Made by a program: the position numbers and the translations under genes. Shown piece by piece: positions 1-6,094 of a DNA stretch of 6,793 nt (positions are counted from its first letter, which is position 1; each line of letters starts with the position of its first letter). This DNA comes from an uncultured Microbacterium sp. GTDB lineage: Bacteria > Actinomycetota > Actinomycetes > Actinomycetales > Microbacteriaceae. The notes under the pieces are model-generated. The model saw only the letters and a program-made list of their open reading frames with translations, had not been told where the DNA came from and made no database searches. The stretch lies in assembly GCA_937926065.1 (NCBI GenBank), contig CALANM010000188.1, positions 1 to 6,793 on the forward strand. The letters are read 5' to 3'.

Positions 1-984
1 TCAGCCGAGCGCGTCGGCGAGAGCGCGGATGTTCTCCCACATCCACGACTGGTAGGTCTCGCCGTCGGGCAGCAGCTCGGTGAACTCCACGACGGGGATG
101 CCGGCGGCCTCCGCCCACTCGATCACTTCGGTGGTCTCGGCGCCGCCGGTCTGCGCGTTGGCGATCACGACGGAGATGTCGCCGCTCTGGATCAGGCGCG
201 AGGCCTCGAGCAGCACGGCGGGCGGGACGTCCTGCCCTTCCTCGACGGCCTCGCTGAACTCCGCCGGGGTGACGTTCACGAGGTCGGCTGCGTCGGTGAG
301 CGCCAGCGGCACCGGCTCCGTCACGAACACCTTCGCGCCTGAGTGATCGAACACGATCTCGGCGAGCGCGCCGTCGAGGTCGGACATGCCGCCGGCGAAC
401 TCGGCGGCGTTCGCCTCGTAGGTCTCGGCCCCCTCGGGATCGAGCTCGGCGAGGTGCTCCGCCAGGTCCGCGGCCAGGTAGGAGACCGTCGTCAGGTCGT
501 ACCAGACGTGCTCGTTCACGCCGTCCAGGTGCTCGTGCTCGTGCCCGTGGTCGTCCTCGGGGTGCTCGTCGTCGTCATCGTGGTGGTCCGGCGCGTCGAC
601 GATTCCGGCTTCCTGGGCGTACTCGACGGCGGTCAGCACGACGGCATCCGTCCCGGTCGACTCGATGAGCCCGTCGATGAAGGAGTCGTATCCCCCGCCA
701 TTCTCGACGATGAGGTCGGCGCGCGAGATCGTGAGCTGGTCACGGGCCGATGCCTCGTATGCGTGCGGGTCCTGGCTCAGCGAGGCGATGATCGGCGTCA
801 CCTCGACGCGGTCGCCGCCGATCGCCTCGGCGAGCGACGCGTACACCGAGGTCGACGCGACGATTCGCACCGCGCCGGAGTCGGAGCCGGAGTCTGCACC
901 CGCATTCGTCGACGTGCAGCCGGCCAGCACGAGGCCGGCGACGGCGAGCGGGACGGCGAGCGCATGGGGGCGTCGAACGGTCAT
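1..984 (-). CDS. ZnuA/TroA-family metal ABC transporter substrate-binding lipoprotein
   Basis: Predicted to capture a divalent metal (zinc or manganese) outside the membrane and pass it to an ABC permease. The gene is complete: 327 residues from an ATG to TGA at the window edge. Residues 1-23 form a lipoprotein signal (RR near the N-terminus, hydrophobic stretch, lipobox LAGC with Cys23). The mature part has the two-lobe cluster A-I layout. SQDPHAYE (His74) and NEHVWYD (His159) are the usual first two metal ligands. A loop at about 133-152 is packed with His, Asp and Glu, as in zinc-type proteins. By eye, the third and fourth ligands fall at Glu223 (VTEPVP) and Glu303 (FTELLPDG), an acidic pattern closer to manganese-type PsaA/MntC. 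The only cysteine is the lipidated one. A Fur/Zur-type operator lies 20 bp upstream. Permease and ATPase genes would lie downstream, outside the window. Family call is firm; the metal is uncertain. Confidence 0.93.
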   Translation of the reverse strand: MTVRRPHALAVPLAVAGLVLAGCTSTNAGADSGSDSGAVRIVASTSVYASLAEAIGGDRVEVTPIIASLSQDPHAYEASARDQLTISRADLIVENGGGYDSFIDGLIESTGTDAVVLTAVEYAQEAGIVDAPDHHDDDDEHPEDDHGHEHEHLDGVNEHVWYDLTTVSYLAADLAEHLAELDPEGAETYEANAAEFAGGMSDLDGALAEIVFDHSGAKVFVTEPVPLALTDAADLVNVTPAEFSEAVEEGQDVPPAVLLEASRLIQSGDISVVIANAQTGGAETTEVIEWAEAAGIPVVEFTELLPDGETYQSWMWENIRALADALG

Positions 985-990
985 GACTCC

Positions 991-1020
991 AGCATACCAG
1001 TTACTGATAATCATTCTCAA
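991..1020 (-). promoter_or_regulatory. Candidate sigma-70-type promoter giving a leaderless mRNA
   Basis: On the minus strand, TTGAGA (1020-1015) and TATGCT (996-991) are separated by 18 bp. Both are close to the TTGACA and TATAAT consensus. Only GGAGTC separates the -10 box from the ATG at 984, so the expected transcription start falls on or next to the start codon. GGAG could act as a Shine-Dalgarno site, but only two bases separate it from ATG, which is too close for normal use. I infer a leaderless transcript, which is common in actinobacteria. The Fur/Zur operator overlaps the -35 region. Confidence 0.6.
1005..1019 (-). promoter_or_regulatory. Fur/Zur-family operator (7-1-7 palindrome) for the metal-binding lipoprotein gene
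   Basis: On the minus strand the site reads TGAGAATGATTATCA. It is an inverted repeat of TGAnAAT and ATTnTCA around one central base, with six of seven positions symmetric. This matches the 7-1-7 boxes bound by Fur-family repressors, and actinobacterial Zur boxes are of the TGAAAATGATTTTCA type. It lies 20 bp before the ATG and covers the last five bases of the likely -35 box plus the start of the spacer, so bound repressor should block RNA polymerase. The zinc-type His-rich loop of the downstream protein favours Zur, but a manganese- or iron-responsive Fur homologue cannot be excluded. Confidence 0.82.
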
Positions 1021-1163
1021 CGCTGCGCACGCCGCAGGCGCATCGCCCCGCGGGGGACTGCTCCTGAGACAGCGCCACTGGACCTCCGAGCTGCCGTGAG
1101 GAGAGTGCCGGCGGCGGCGACCGACACGGCGGCCAGGGTGATTCTGCGAGTGCGAAAATTCAT
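1017..1163 (-). CDS. Doubtful 48-residue ORF with a signal-peptide-like start
   Basis: The ATG is preceded by GAGG eight bases upstream, a usable ribosome binding site. The product starts with a basic segment (NFRTRR), then an Ala/Val/Leu-rich stretch at about residues 9-25, like a secretion signal or single membrane helix. It then becomes a short Arg-rich tail with no recognisable domain. The codons of the first half end mostly in G/C like real genes here. After about residue 24 this bias weakens, which suggests either a very small exported peptide or the surviving start of a degraded secreted or lipoprotein gene. The TGA stop lies inside the operator of the next gene. It could also be chance. 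I recognise no family. Confidence 0.25.
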   Translation of the reverse strand: MNFRTRRITLAAVSVAAAGTLLTAARRSSGAVSGAVPRGAMRLRRAQR

Positions 1164-1255
1164 GTCTCCCGCCTCGCGGGCAGGAACGATCGCCGCGTCG
1201 TCCACGGGAGGAATCCATACACACCGCTGTGCGCATCTCCACGGGCGGTTCCGCG

Positions 1256-2359
1256 TCACTCCATCGAGCCCCGAGCGGCGTCGCCCTCCTCCGCTTCGCG
1301 CGCATTGCGGCGGCGGATCTCCCGGCCCTCCGCGACATCCTTCTGCTCCTTCGCGGCAGCCTTGTCACTCTTCTTCGTGTCGCGCGGAGGGAGCTGGATG
1401 TCGACCTCGGCCGCGATGCCTGCCTGCAGCTGGCGACCCCGCTCCAGTTCGGCGTCGAACTCCGCGCCGAACAGCAGGGCGAGGTTCGCGATCCACAGCC
1501 ACAGGAGGAAGACGATGACACCCGCGAACGATCCATAGGTGCGGTCGTAGTTCGAGAAGTTCGCGACATAGATTCCGAATCCGACCGTCGCGAGCACGAG
1601 GACGACGATGGCGATGACGGCGCCGACGCTGATCCAACGGAACTTCGGCTGCTTCGCGTTGGGGGTCCAGTAGTAGAGGATCGCGACGATCAGCACGACG
1701 ATGAACGCGAGCACCGGCCACTTCGCGATCGACCAGATCAGGAGCGGAGCCTTCCCGATGCCGAGGGCGTTTCCGATCGCCTCCGCCACCGGCCCGGAGA
1801 CGACGAGGATGATCGCCGCCACCACGAGCAAAATGATCGTGACCACCGTGATGAGCAGCTGAGTGGGCTTGAGCTTCCAGAAGGGCCGTCCCTCTTCCAT
1901 CTCGTAGATGCGATTCATGGCCCGGCTGAACGCGCCGACGTAGCCGGAAGCCGACCACACCGCCAGCACGATTCCGGTGACGAGCGCGAAGCCCGCCGCG
2001 GGCGAGCTGGCCATCTGCTCGACGGGGCCGCGCAGCGTGTCGGCGGTGTCGCCGGGCGCCACCTGCTCGACGATGCCCAGCACGGCGTCGCTCGCCGCCT
2101 GGCCCTGACCGAACACTCCGAGGAGCGAGAAGATCGCGAGGAGACCCGGGAAGATCGACAGCACCGCGAAGTACGTGAGTGCCGCCGCGATGTCGATGCA
2201 CTGGTCGCTCGTGAACTCGCGGACAGTCTTTCGCAGCACGTACAGCCACGACCGCTTATGAAGATCGTTCGGCGACTCCGGCTTCTGCAGCGCCTCGGCG
2301 TCGGGCACCGTGCGATCCTCGGACGCGGTGCGGGCATGGGACGTGGTGCTCTTCGCCAT
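1256..2359 (-). CDS. YihY/virulence factor BrkB family inner-membrane protein
   Basis: A 367-residue polytopic membrane protein of the YihY/BrkB family, whose molecular function is not established (the old RNase BN name is not supported for this family). About six hydrophobic helices are visible, near residues 56-83, 120-143, 168-188, 206-230, 243-266 and 275-300. Family hallmarks are ALTYFAVLSIFPGLL in the first helix and NYDRTYGSFAGVIVFLLWLW before and in the last, followed by GAEFDAELER. The N-terminal 45 residues are polar. The C-terminal 60 residues are a highly charged Lys/Glu/Arg tail, probably cytoplasmic. I chose the ATG at 2359 because AGGGGA sits five to six bases before it. A TTG at 2395 would add 12 residues but has no such site. 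It stands alone between two gaps with no obvious operon partner. Confidence 0.92.
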   Translation of the reverse strand: MAKSTTSHARTASEDRTVPDAEALQKPESPNDLHKRSWLYVLRKTVREFTSDQCIDIAAALTYFAVLSIFPGLLAIFSLLGVFGQGQAASDAVLGIVEQVAPGDTADTLRGPVEQMASSPAAGFALVTGIVLAVWSASGYVGAFSRAMNRIYEMEEGRPFWKLKPTQLLITVVTIILLVVAAIILVVSGPVAEAIGNALGIGKAPLLIWSIAKWPVLAFIVVLIVAILYYWTPNAKQPKFRWISVGAVIAIVVLVLATVGFGIYVANFSNYDRTYGSFAGVIVFLLWLWIANLALLFGAEFDAELERGRQLQAGIAAEVDIQLPPRDTKKSDKAAAKEQKDVAEGREIRRRNAREAEEGDAARGSME

Positions 2360-2371
2360 GTGTCCCCTGTG
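2360..2371 (-). promoter_or_regulatory. Ribosome binding site that fixes the start of the YihY-family gene
   Basis: On the minus strand the bases before the ATG at 2359 read AGGGGACAC, giving an AGGGGA Shine-Dalgarno match at normal spacing. This supports that ATG over the in-frame TTG 36 bases upstream. I see no convincing -35/-10 pair for this gene. TTGTCG and TACACA 16 bp apart lie just upstream, but the -10 would run into the ribosome binding site. Confidence 0.6.
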
Positions 2372-2454
2372 TAGTCGCTCGGGCGTGCCCGACAAGCACC
2401 CTTGACCTCGGCACCCCTCCGGTGTAACCGCCCCGCTGCGGCGACTTTCGCGAC

Positions 2455-2471
2455 CCGGCCCTCTGGGCCGG
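2455..2471. terminator. Short perfect hairpin, possible terminator or leader structure
   Basis: CCGGCCC and GGGCCGG form a perfect 7-bp G/C stem around a three-base TCT loop. It lies about 160 bases after the stop of the secreted protein gene and about 95 bases before the YihY-family start. No T-tract follows on either strand, so it is not a textbook intrinsic terminator. It could be a U-less terminator of the kind proposed for high-GC actinobacteria, a leader structure, or chance. Confidence 0.25.
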
Positions 2472-2568
2472 CGCTCTGGCTGACCTTCCCGACGTCAAAC
2501 GCCTCGGAGCCGCATGCGCGAACGCTCAACGCGCCGTGCCCCAGAGCCACTGACCTCGGCCGACGGAG

Positions 2569-2600
2569 CAGGCGTCCGGCGATCACGCGTCGGGCGCCTG
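2569..2600. terminator. Long imperfect hairpin downstream of the secreted protein gene
   Basis: Two 13-base arms (CAGGCGTCCGGCG and CGTCGGGCGCCTG) flank the loop ATCACG. As plus-strand RNA the arms pair throughout, with two G-U wobbles. As minus-strand RNA the same two positions become A-C mismatches. It begins about 30 bases beyond the stop codon of the secreted protein gene, a usual terminator position, but has no T-tract. If the coding frame really extends to 2583, the hairpin would overlap the gene's 3' end. Confidence 0.3.
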
Positions 2601-2632
2601 CGCCGCCTCGTCGGGGTGGCTGGGCGTCGGTG

Positions 2633-3580
2633 TCAGCGTCGGAACGTCCAGGCTCCGTCGGCGATGATCTCCATGACGCCCGGGCCGGCCTTGATGGTCT
2701 TCGTCCCGGAGTAGTTGCCGATCTCGTTCACCAGCAGGTCCCAGCTGTTCGCGCGGTGGTACACCATGATGAAGTTCGACGAGCCCTTGTGGGTGATCTT
2801 CGCCTTCTTCAGCGAGGTCGTGTTGTAAACAAAGATGCTGTCACCAGTGCCGCTCGACTTGATCGACGGAGCGTCTGCAATCGGGGAGATGACGAGCTTC
2901 CACCGCCCGTCAGCGACGATCTCGAGGTATCGCGTTTCTCCGCGCTCGTAGTCCGTGAGGCCGATCGCGGTGGTACCGCTGTAGTCGCCGATTTCGTTCA
3001 CGGGGAGCGCTGAGAAGTCGCCGGCCGAGTCGAGACCCTGGATGATGAAGTTGCTGTCGCCGGTGTGAGACGCCTTGATGATCGCCGCTTTCGCACCCCG
3101 GGGCAGCTTGATCACATCATCGCCGACACCCGAGCGGGTGATGGGTGTGAACCGGCCGTACTCCCGCTGCGCCCACGAGGAAGCGACCGTCGCGGTCTTC
3201 GCCGACGTGCGGGTGAGGGTCGTGTAGCCGGCCTTCCTGCCGGTGACTTTCACCACGATGCGCTTGCCGTACTGGGCAGCCTTCAACGTGTGCGAAGAAC
3301 TCGTCGCTCCGACGATCTTCTCCCCCGACGCGTACCACTGGTACGTGAGAGTGGTCCCAGACGTCCACCTCCCCGCTGACGCCCGCAGTTTGCTTCCGAC
3401 CTTCGCGGTACCGGTGATCTTCGGCGTGGCAGCGGTCAGCGTCTTCGCGCCCGTAGGTTGTGCGGCCTGTGAGATGACAGCGGGAGCCGCAACCGGGGCA
3501 TCTCCGTGGGCGGCACCACCCCCGAAGGTAAGACCTGCAGCCAACAGGATCGCTGTCCCTGCTTTCGTGAAAACGCGCAT
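2633..3580 (-). CDS. Secreted protein with Ig-like domain and two C-terminal repeats
   Basis: A 315-residue protein of unknown function, predicted to be exported. The ATG is preceded by GGGGAG at seven bases. Residues 1-26 are a Sec signal peptide (basic start, hydrophobic core, likely cleavage after AHG). A linker rich in Ala, Thr and Pro follows. Residues 53-132 form a bacterial Ig-like domain of the type common in actinobacterial surface proteins (TPKITGTAKVGSKL, then YQWYASGEKI and GKRIVVKVTG). Two divergent repeats follow, at about 146-233 and 238-315. They share GxSNFI, VNEIG[DN]YSGT and EI[IV]ADGxW. I have an impression of similar repeats in other secreted actinobacterial proteins but cannot name a family. 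No catalytic motif, sortase signal or membrane anchor is visible, so a binding role in the envelope or medium is only inferred. The frame stops four residues after the last Trp, and the C-terminus may be frameshifted. Confidence 0.85.
   Translation of the reverse strand: MRVFTKAGTAILLAAGLTFGGGAAHGDAPVAAPAVISQAAQPTGAKTLTAATPKITGTAKVGSKLRASAGRWTSGTTLTYQWYASGEKIVGATSSSHTLKAAQYGKRIVVKVTGRKAGYTTLTRTSAKTATVASSWAQREYGRFTPITRSGVGDDVIKLPRGAKAAIIKASHTGDSNFIIQGLDSAGDFSALPVNEIGDYSGTTAIGLTDYERGETRYLEIVADGRWKLVISPIADAPSIKSSGTGDSIFVYNTTSLKKAKITHKGSSNFIMVYHRANSWDLLVNEIGNYSGTKTIKAGPGVMEIIADGAWTFRR
2636..2869 (-). repeat. Repeat unit 2 of the secreted protein (residues 238-315)
   Basis: Second copy, aligned with copy 1 through GSSNFI at residues 266-271, VNEIGNYSGT at 284-293 and EIIADGAW at 304-311. 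Copy 1 continues WKLVISP after the Trp, whereas this copy reads WTFRR and stops. The final beta-strand is therefore shorter here, or altered. Confidence 0.75.
2882..3145 (-). repeat. Repeat unit 1 of the secreted protein (residues 146-233)
   Basis: First copy of an 80-90 residue protein repeat. Its landmarks are GDSNFI at residues 174-179, VNEIGDYSGT at 194-203 and EIVADGRW at 220-227. It carries about ten more residues than copy 2, mainly around DYERGETR before the EIVADG strand. Recognised at protein level only. Confidence 0.75.
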
Positions 3581-3631
3581 GATGATTCTCCCCAGAGTCC
3601 GGCTCCCCCTCCAGTACGCCGTCCACAGCGC

Positions 3632-3647
3632 GCGGGAGCATCCCCGC
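3632..3647 (-). other. Small hairpin between E2 gene and secreted protein gene
   Basis: On the minus strand GCGGGG and TCCCGC can pair (five G-C pairs plus one G-U) around an ATGC loop. It lies 52 bases after the E2 stop and 52 bases before the secreted protein start. It may help end the dehydrogenase operon transcript or form part of the next gene's leader. No T-tract follows, so the role is open. Confidence 0.25.
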
Positions 3648-3649
3648 AG

Positions 3650-3678
3650 ACGATATCGGCGACAGGCGACATTGGCCA
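3650..3678 (-). promoter_or_regulatory. Weak candidate promoter for the secreted protein gene
   Basis: On the minus strand TGGCCA (3678-3673) and TATCGT (3655-3650) are 17 bp apart. Each matches four of six consensus positions. The expected start would give a leader of roughly 60 bases including the small hairpin. The only other content of the 118-bp gap is that hairpin and the GGGGAG ribosome binding site near 3588-3593. Confidence 0.25.
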
Positions 3679-3698
3679 GCCTTCAAATCCGCCTCACA

Positions 3699-5042
3699 TC
3701 AGTCGAGCAGGAGGGCGGGCTCCTCGAGGATCGAGGCGACGTCGGCGATGAAGCGGCTCATGCCGTCGCCGTCGATGACACGGTGGTCGAACGATCCCGA
3801 CACCGTCGTCACGAAGCGCGGGCGCACCTCGCCGTCGACGACCCACGGCTTCTGCCGGATCGTGCCCATCGCGACGATGCCCGACTCGCCGGGGTTGATG
3901 ATCGGCGTGCCCGCATCCATGCCGAACACGCCGATGTTCGTGATCGTGATCGTGCCGCCCTGCTGGTCGGCGGGCGACGTGCGACCCTCGCGAGCGGTCA
4001 GCGTCAGCTTCTCGAGCGCCTTCGCCAGCTCGCGCATGCTGAGGCTCTGCGCGTCCTTGATGTTCGGCACGAGCAGACCCCGCGGCGTCGCGGCTGCGAT
4101 GCCGAGGTTGACGTAGTTGCGCACGCGGATCTCTGCCGAGCCGTCTTCACGGTCGATCCATGCGCTGTTGACCATCGGCGTGCGCCGCACCGCCCAGATC
4201 ACGGCGCGCGCCATGATCAGCAGCGGCGACACCTTGATGTCGGCGAAGTCGGGAGAGGTCTTGAGCCTCTTCACGAGCTCCATCGTGCGCGTGGCGTCGA
4301 CATCGGTCCACACCGACACGTGCGGGGCCGTGTAGGCCGAGCGCACCATGCCGGATGCCGTGGCCTTGCGCACGCCCTTGACGGGAATCGCCTCTTCACG
4401 GCTCTCGTCGAGTGCCGGCGCCGGACCGGACCCGTTGCCGCCCGCGGCGACGGGGATCGTCTGCTCGCGCTCGGCGGGAAGGTCAGGGGTGGCGATGTTG
4501 CGGAACACCGACGCCTGTTCGGCGTGACGCACGACGTCGTCGCGGGTCACCTCGCCCGCAGGGCCGGTGGGTGTGACCTGTGCGAGGTCGACGTCGAGAT
4601 CGCGGGCGAGCTTGCGCACGGGCGGCTTCGCGACGACGCCGGCCGACTGGCGCACGGCCTCCGCACGAGGCGCCGGCCTGCTGCGACGCGACTTGACGGC
4701 GCCGCCCGTGCCGTAGCCGACGAGCACGGCGCCCGCGGCATCCGGCTCCGCGTGCTTCTCGCCGTGCTCGCTCTGGCCTGCCGACGCGTCGGGCGTCCCG
4801 GCGGCCCCGACGATCGTGATGATCGGCGCGCCGACGGTCACGGTGTCCCCCTCCGCGGCCAGCAGCTCGCCGATCGTGCCGGCGAACGGCGACGGCAGCT
4901 CGACGAGCGATTTGGCGGTCTCGATCTCGACGATGACGTCGTTGACGGCGATCGTGTCGCCGGGCGCGACGCGCCACTGCACGATCTCGGCCTCCGTGAG
5001 GCCTTCACCGACGTCCGGGAGGTGGAAGGTCTGGGTGCTCAT
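3699..5042 (-). CDS. bkdC: Dihydrolipoamide acyltransferase (E2) of a 2-oxo acid dehydrogenase complex
   Basis: The 447-residue core subunit transfers the acyl group from its swinging lipoyl arm to coenzyme A. Residues 1-78 are one lipoyl domain with the lipoylated lysine in ETAKS (Lys44). A linker contains the basic stretch GTGGAVKSRRSRP (111-123). Residues 138-174 are the peripheral subunit-binding domain (PPVRKLARDLDVDL, then GPAGEVTRDDV). After a Gly/Pro/Ala-rich linker, residues 217-447 are the catalytic domain, with active-site SFDHRVIDG (His420, Asp424) near the end. The start was chosen from AGAGGA seven bases before the ATG; a longer open frame upstream lies on top of the E1 beta gene and is not real. 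The gene follows E1 beta after 47 bases. Separate E1 alpha and beta genes suggest branched-chain 2-oxo acids as substrates; pyruvate is possible. All key residues are present. Confidence 0.93.
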   Translation of the reverse strand: MSTQTFHLPDVGEGLTEAEIVQWRVAPGDTIAVNDVIVEIETAKSLVELPSPFAGTIGELLAAEGDTVTVGAPIITIVGAAGTPDASAGQSEHGEKHAEPDAAGAVLVGYGTGGAVKSRRSRPAPRAEAVRQSAGVVAKPPVRKLARDLDVDLAQVTPTGPAGEVTRDDVVRHAEQASVFRNIATPDLPAEREQTIPVAAGGNGSGPAPALDESREEAIPVKGVRKATASGMVRSAYTAPHVSVWTDVDATRTMELVKRLKTSPDFADIKVSPLLIMARAVIWAVRRTPMVNSAWIDREDGSAEIRVRNYVNLGIAAATPRGLLVPNIKDAQSLSMRELAKALEKLTLTAREGRTSPADQQGGTITITNIGVFGMDAGTPIINPGESGIVAMGTIRQKPWVVDGEVRPRFVTTVSGSFDHRVIDGDGMSRFIADVASILEEPALLLD

Positions 5043-5089
5043 CGTGAATCCTCTCGATGTCCGCGAGACGGGGCGATCACAGGGCGCGA

Positions 5090-6094
5090 TCAGTAGGCGA
5101 GGGCGCGGTCGACGGCCTCGAGGATGCGGTCGGCGTCGGGGAGGAACTGCCCCTCGAGCTTGGCGGGCGGGAAGGGAGTGTCGAATCCCGACACGCGCAG
5201 CACGGGGGCCTCGAGCGCGAAGAACGCCTTCTCCATGACGGTCGCGGCGACTTCGGAGCCGAGCGACGTGAAGCCCGACGCCTCCTGCGCGTAGACCATC
5301 CGGCCCGTGCGGCGCACCGAGTCGAGGATCGGACCGTAGTCGATCGGCGACAGCGACCGCAGGTCGATGACCTCGCACGAGGTGCCTTCGCCCTCGGCGA
5401 GCGCCGCCGCCTGAAGGAGCGTCGTGACCATGGCGCCGTGGCCGACGAGGGTCACGTCGGTGCCGCGGCGCACGACGCGCGAGGCGTGAAGCGGAAGCGC
5501 GGGAGCCGACATGTCGACCTCGCCCTTGAGCCAGTACTTCGACTTCGGCTCCATGAAGATCACGGGATCGTTGGACGCGATGGCGTGCTGGATCATCCAG
5601 TAGGCGTCGTTCGGCGTCGAGGGCGACACCACGCGCAGGCCCGGCGTGTGCGTGAAGTACGCCTCGGGGCTCTCCTGGTGGTGCTCCACGGCGCCGATGT
5701 GCCCGCCGTAGGGGATGCGGATGACCACGGGGAACGACATCGCGCCCTCGTGACGGTTGGTCATCTTGGCGAGCTGGGTCGTGATCTGATCGAACGCGGG
5801 GAAGACGAATCCGTCGAACTGGATCTCGCACACGGGGCGGAACCCCGCCATCGCGAGACCGATCGCGGAGCCGACGATGCCCGATTCTGCCAGCGGCGTG
5901 TCGAGCACCCGCCGTTCGCCGAACTCGGCCCGCAGTCCTTCCGTCACGCGGAAGACGCCGCCGAGGCGTCCGATGTCCTCGCCCATGAGCAGCACATGGT
6001 CGTCGGCGGCGAGCGCGGCGCGGAGTCCGGCGTTGAGGGCCTTGGCGAACGGGAGGGTCTCGACCTGCGGCGGGGCCTGCGTCTCTGTCGTCAT
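5090..6094 (-). CDS. bkdB: 2-oxo acid dehydrogenase E1 component, beta subunit (transketolase-like)
   Basis: This 334-residue protein pairs with E1 alpha in an alpha2beta2 thiamine-diphosphate enzyme that decarboxylates a 2-oxo acid and acylates the lipoyl group of E2. The N-terminal pyrimidine-binding domain shows LLMGEDIGRLGGVF (36-49) and RVLDTPLAESGIVG (62-75), where Glu70 is the expected contact to the cofactor's aminopyrimidine. It continues with RPVCEIQFDGF and an active-site histidine region EHHQESPEAYFTHTPGL (137-153). The C-terminal transketolase-like domain (about 200-334) ends normally with ALAY. The ATG at 6094 is preferred because GGAGG lies seven bases before it. The GTG at 6100, which overlaps the E1 alpha stop, would leave one base. 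The start lies two bases after that stop, so translation is probably coupled. Confidence 0.94.
   Translation of the reverse strand: MTTETQAPPQVETLPFAKALNAGLRAALAADDHVLLMGEDIGRLGGVFRVTEGLRAEFGERRVLDTPLAESGIVGSAIGLAMAGFRPVCEIQFDGFVFPAFDQITTQLAKMTNRHEGAMSFPVVIRIPYGGHIGAVEHHQESPEAYFTHTPGLRVVSPSTPNDAYWMIQHAIASNDPVIFMEPKSKYWLKGEVDMSAPALPLHASRVVRRGTDVTLVGHGAMVTTLLQAAALAEGEGTSCEVIDLRSLSPIDYGPILDSVRRTGRMVYAQEASGFTSLGSEVAATVMEKAFFALEAPVLRVSGFDTPFPPAKLEGQFLPDADRILEAVDRALAY

Larger units (their letters stand above)
985..1255. other. Gap between membrane protein gene and metal-binding lipoprotein gene
   Basis: The left end holds the metal-regulated promoter and operator. The rest contains a doubtful 48-codon ORF (1017-1163). 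A small perfect hairpin lies at 1168-1180 (five-base arms CCCGC and GCGGG, three-base loop). The loopless palindrome CCCCGCGGGG is at 1046-1055. I see no hairpin with a T-tract that would be a standard terminator for the upstream gene, and no RNA gene. Confidence 0.6.
2360..2632. other. Non-coding gap between secreted repeat protein and YihY-family gene
   Basis: About 270 bp without a supported gene. It contains two hairpins (2455-2471 and 2569-2600). The part next to the secreted protein gene (2583-2645, minus strand) has coding-like base composition in one frame, discussed as a possible frameshifted 3' end. CGTCGG occurs four times between 2588 and 2642, but irregularly spaced. No T-tract terminator, RNA gene or clear promoter was seen. 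Confidence 0.5.

Noticed and set aside
523..590. Low-complexity repeat-like DNA (GTGCTCGTGCTC, CGTCGTCGTCATC)
   Set aside because: Explained by the codons of the His/Asp/Glu-rich metal loop of the lipoprotein. Not a separate repeat element.
1046..1055. Palindrome CCCCGCGGGG
   Set aside because: It has no loop and no T-tract, so it is not a terminator hairpin, and G/C-only palindromes of this size are expected by chance here.
343..1518. Long plus-strand frame opposite the metal-binding protein and YihY-family genes
   Set aside because: Its translation is low-complexity Arg/Val/Asp-rich without motifs, and the minus-strand genes are recognisable families. High-GC antisense shadow.
985..1569. 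Open frame extending the metal-binding lipoprotein upstream by nearly 200 codons
   Set aside because: It is Arg/Ser-rich, lacks domain character, overlaps the YihY-family gene, and would bury the lipoprotein signal peptide inside the protein.
1229..2374. Long plus-strand frame opposite the YihY-family gene
   Set aside because: Highly charged Arg/Asp/Glu/His translation with no hydrophobic core or motif. Antisense shadow of a confident membrane protein.
5073..5092. Direct repeat GCGATCA, twice 13 bp apart, at the E1 beta stop and in the gap before E2
   Set aside because: Only two short copies in a small operonic gap, no symmetry and no known role. Likely chance or a minor duplication.
3243..5096. 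617-codon plus-strand frame spanning the secreted protein and E2 genes
   Set aside because: It runs across two unrelated minus-strand genes and their gap, and its composition is Arg/Asp/His-rich as expected for antisense frames.
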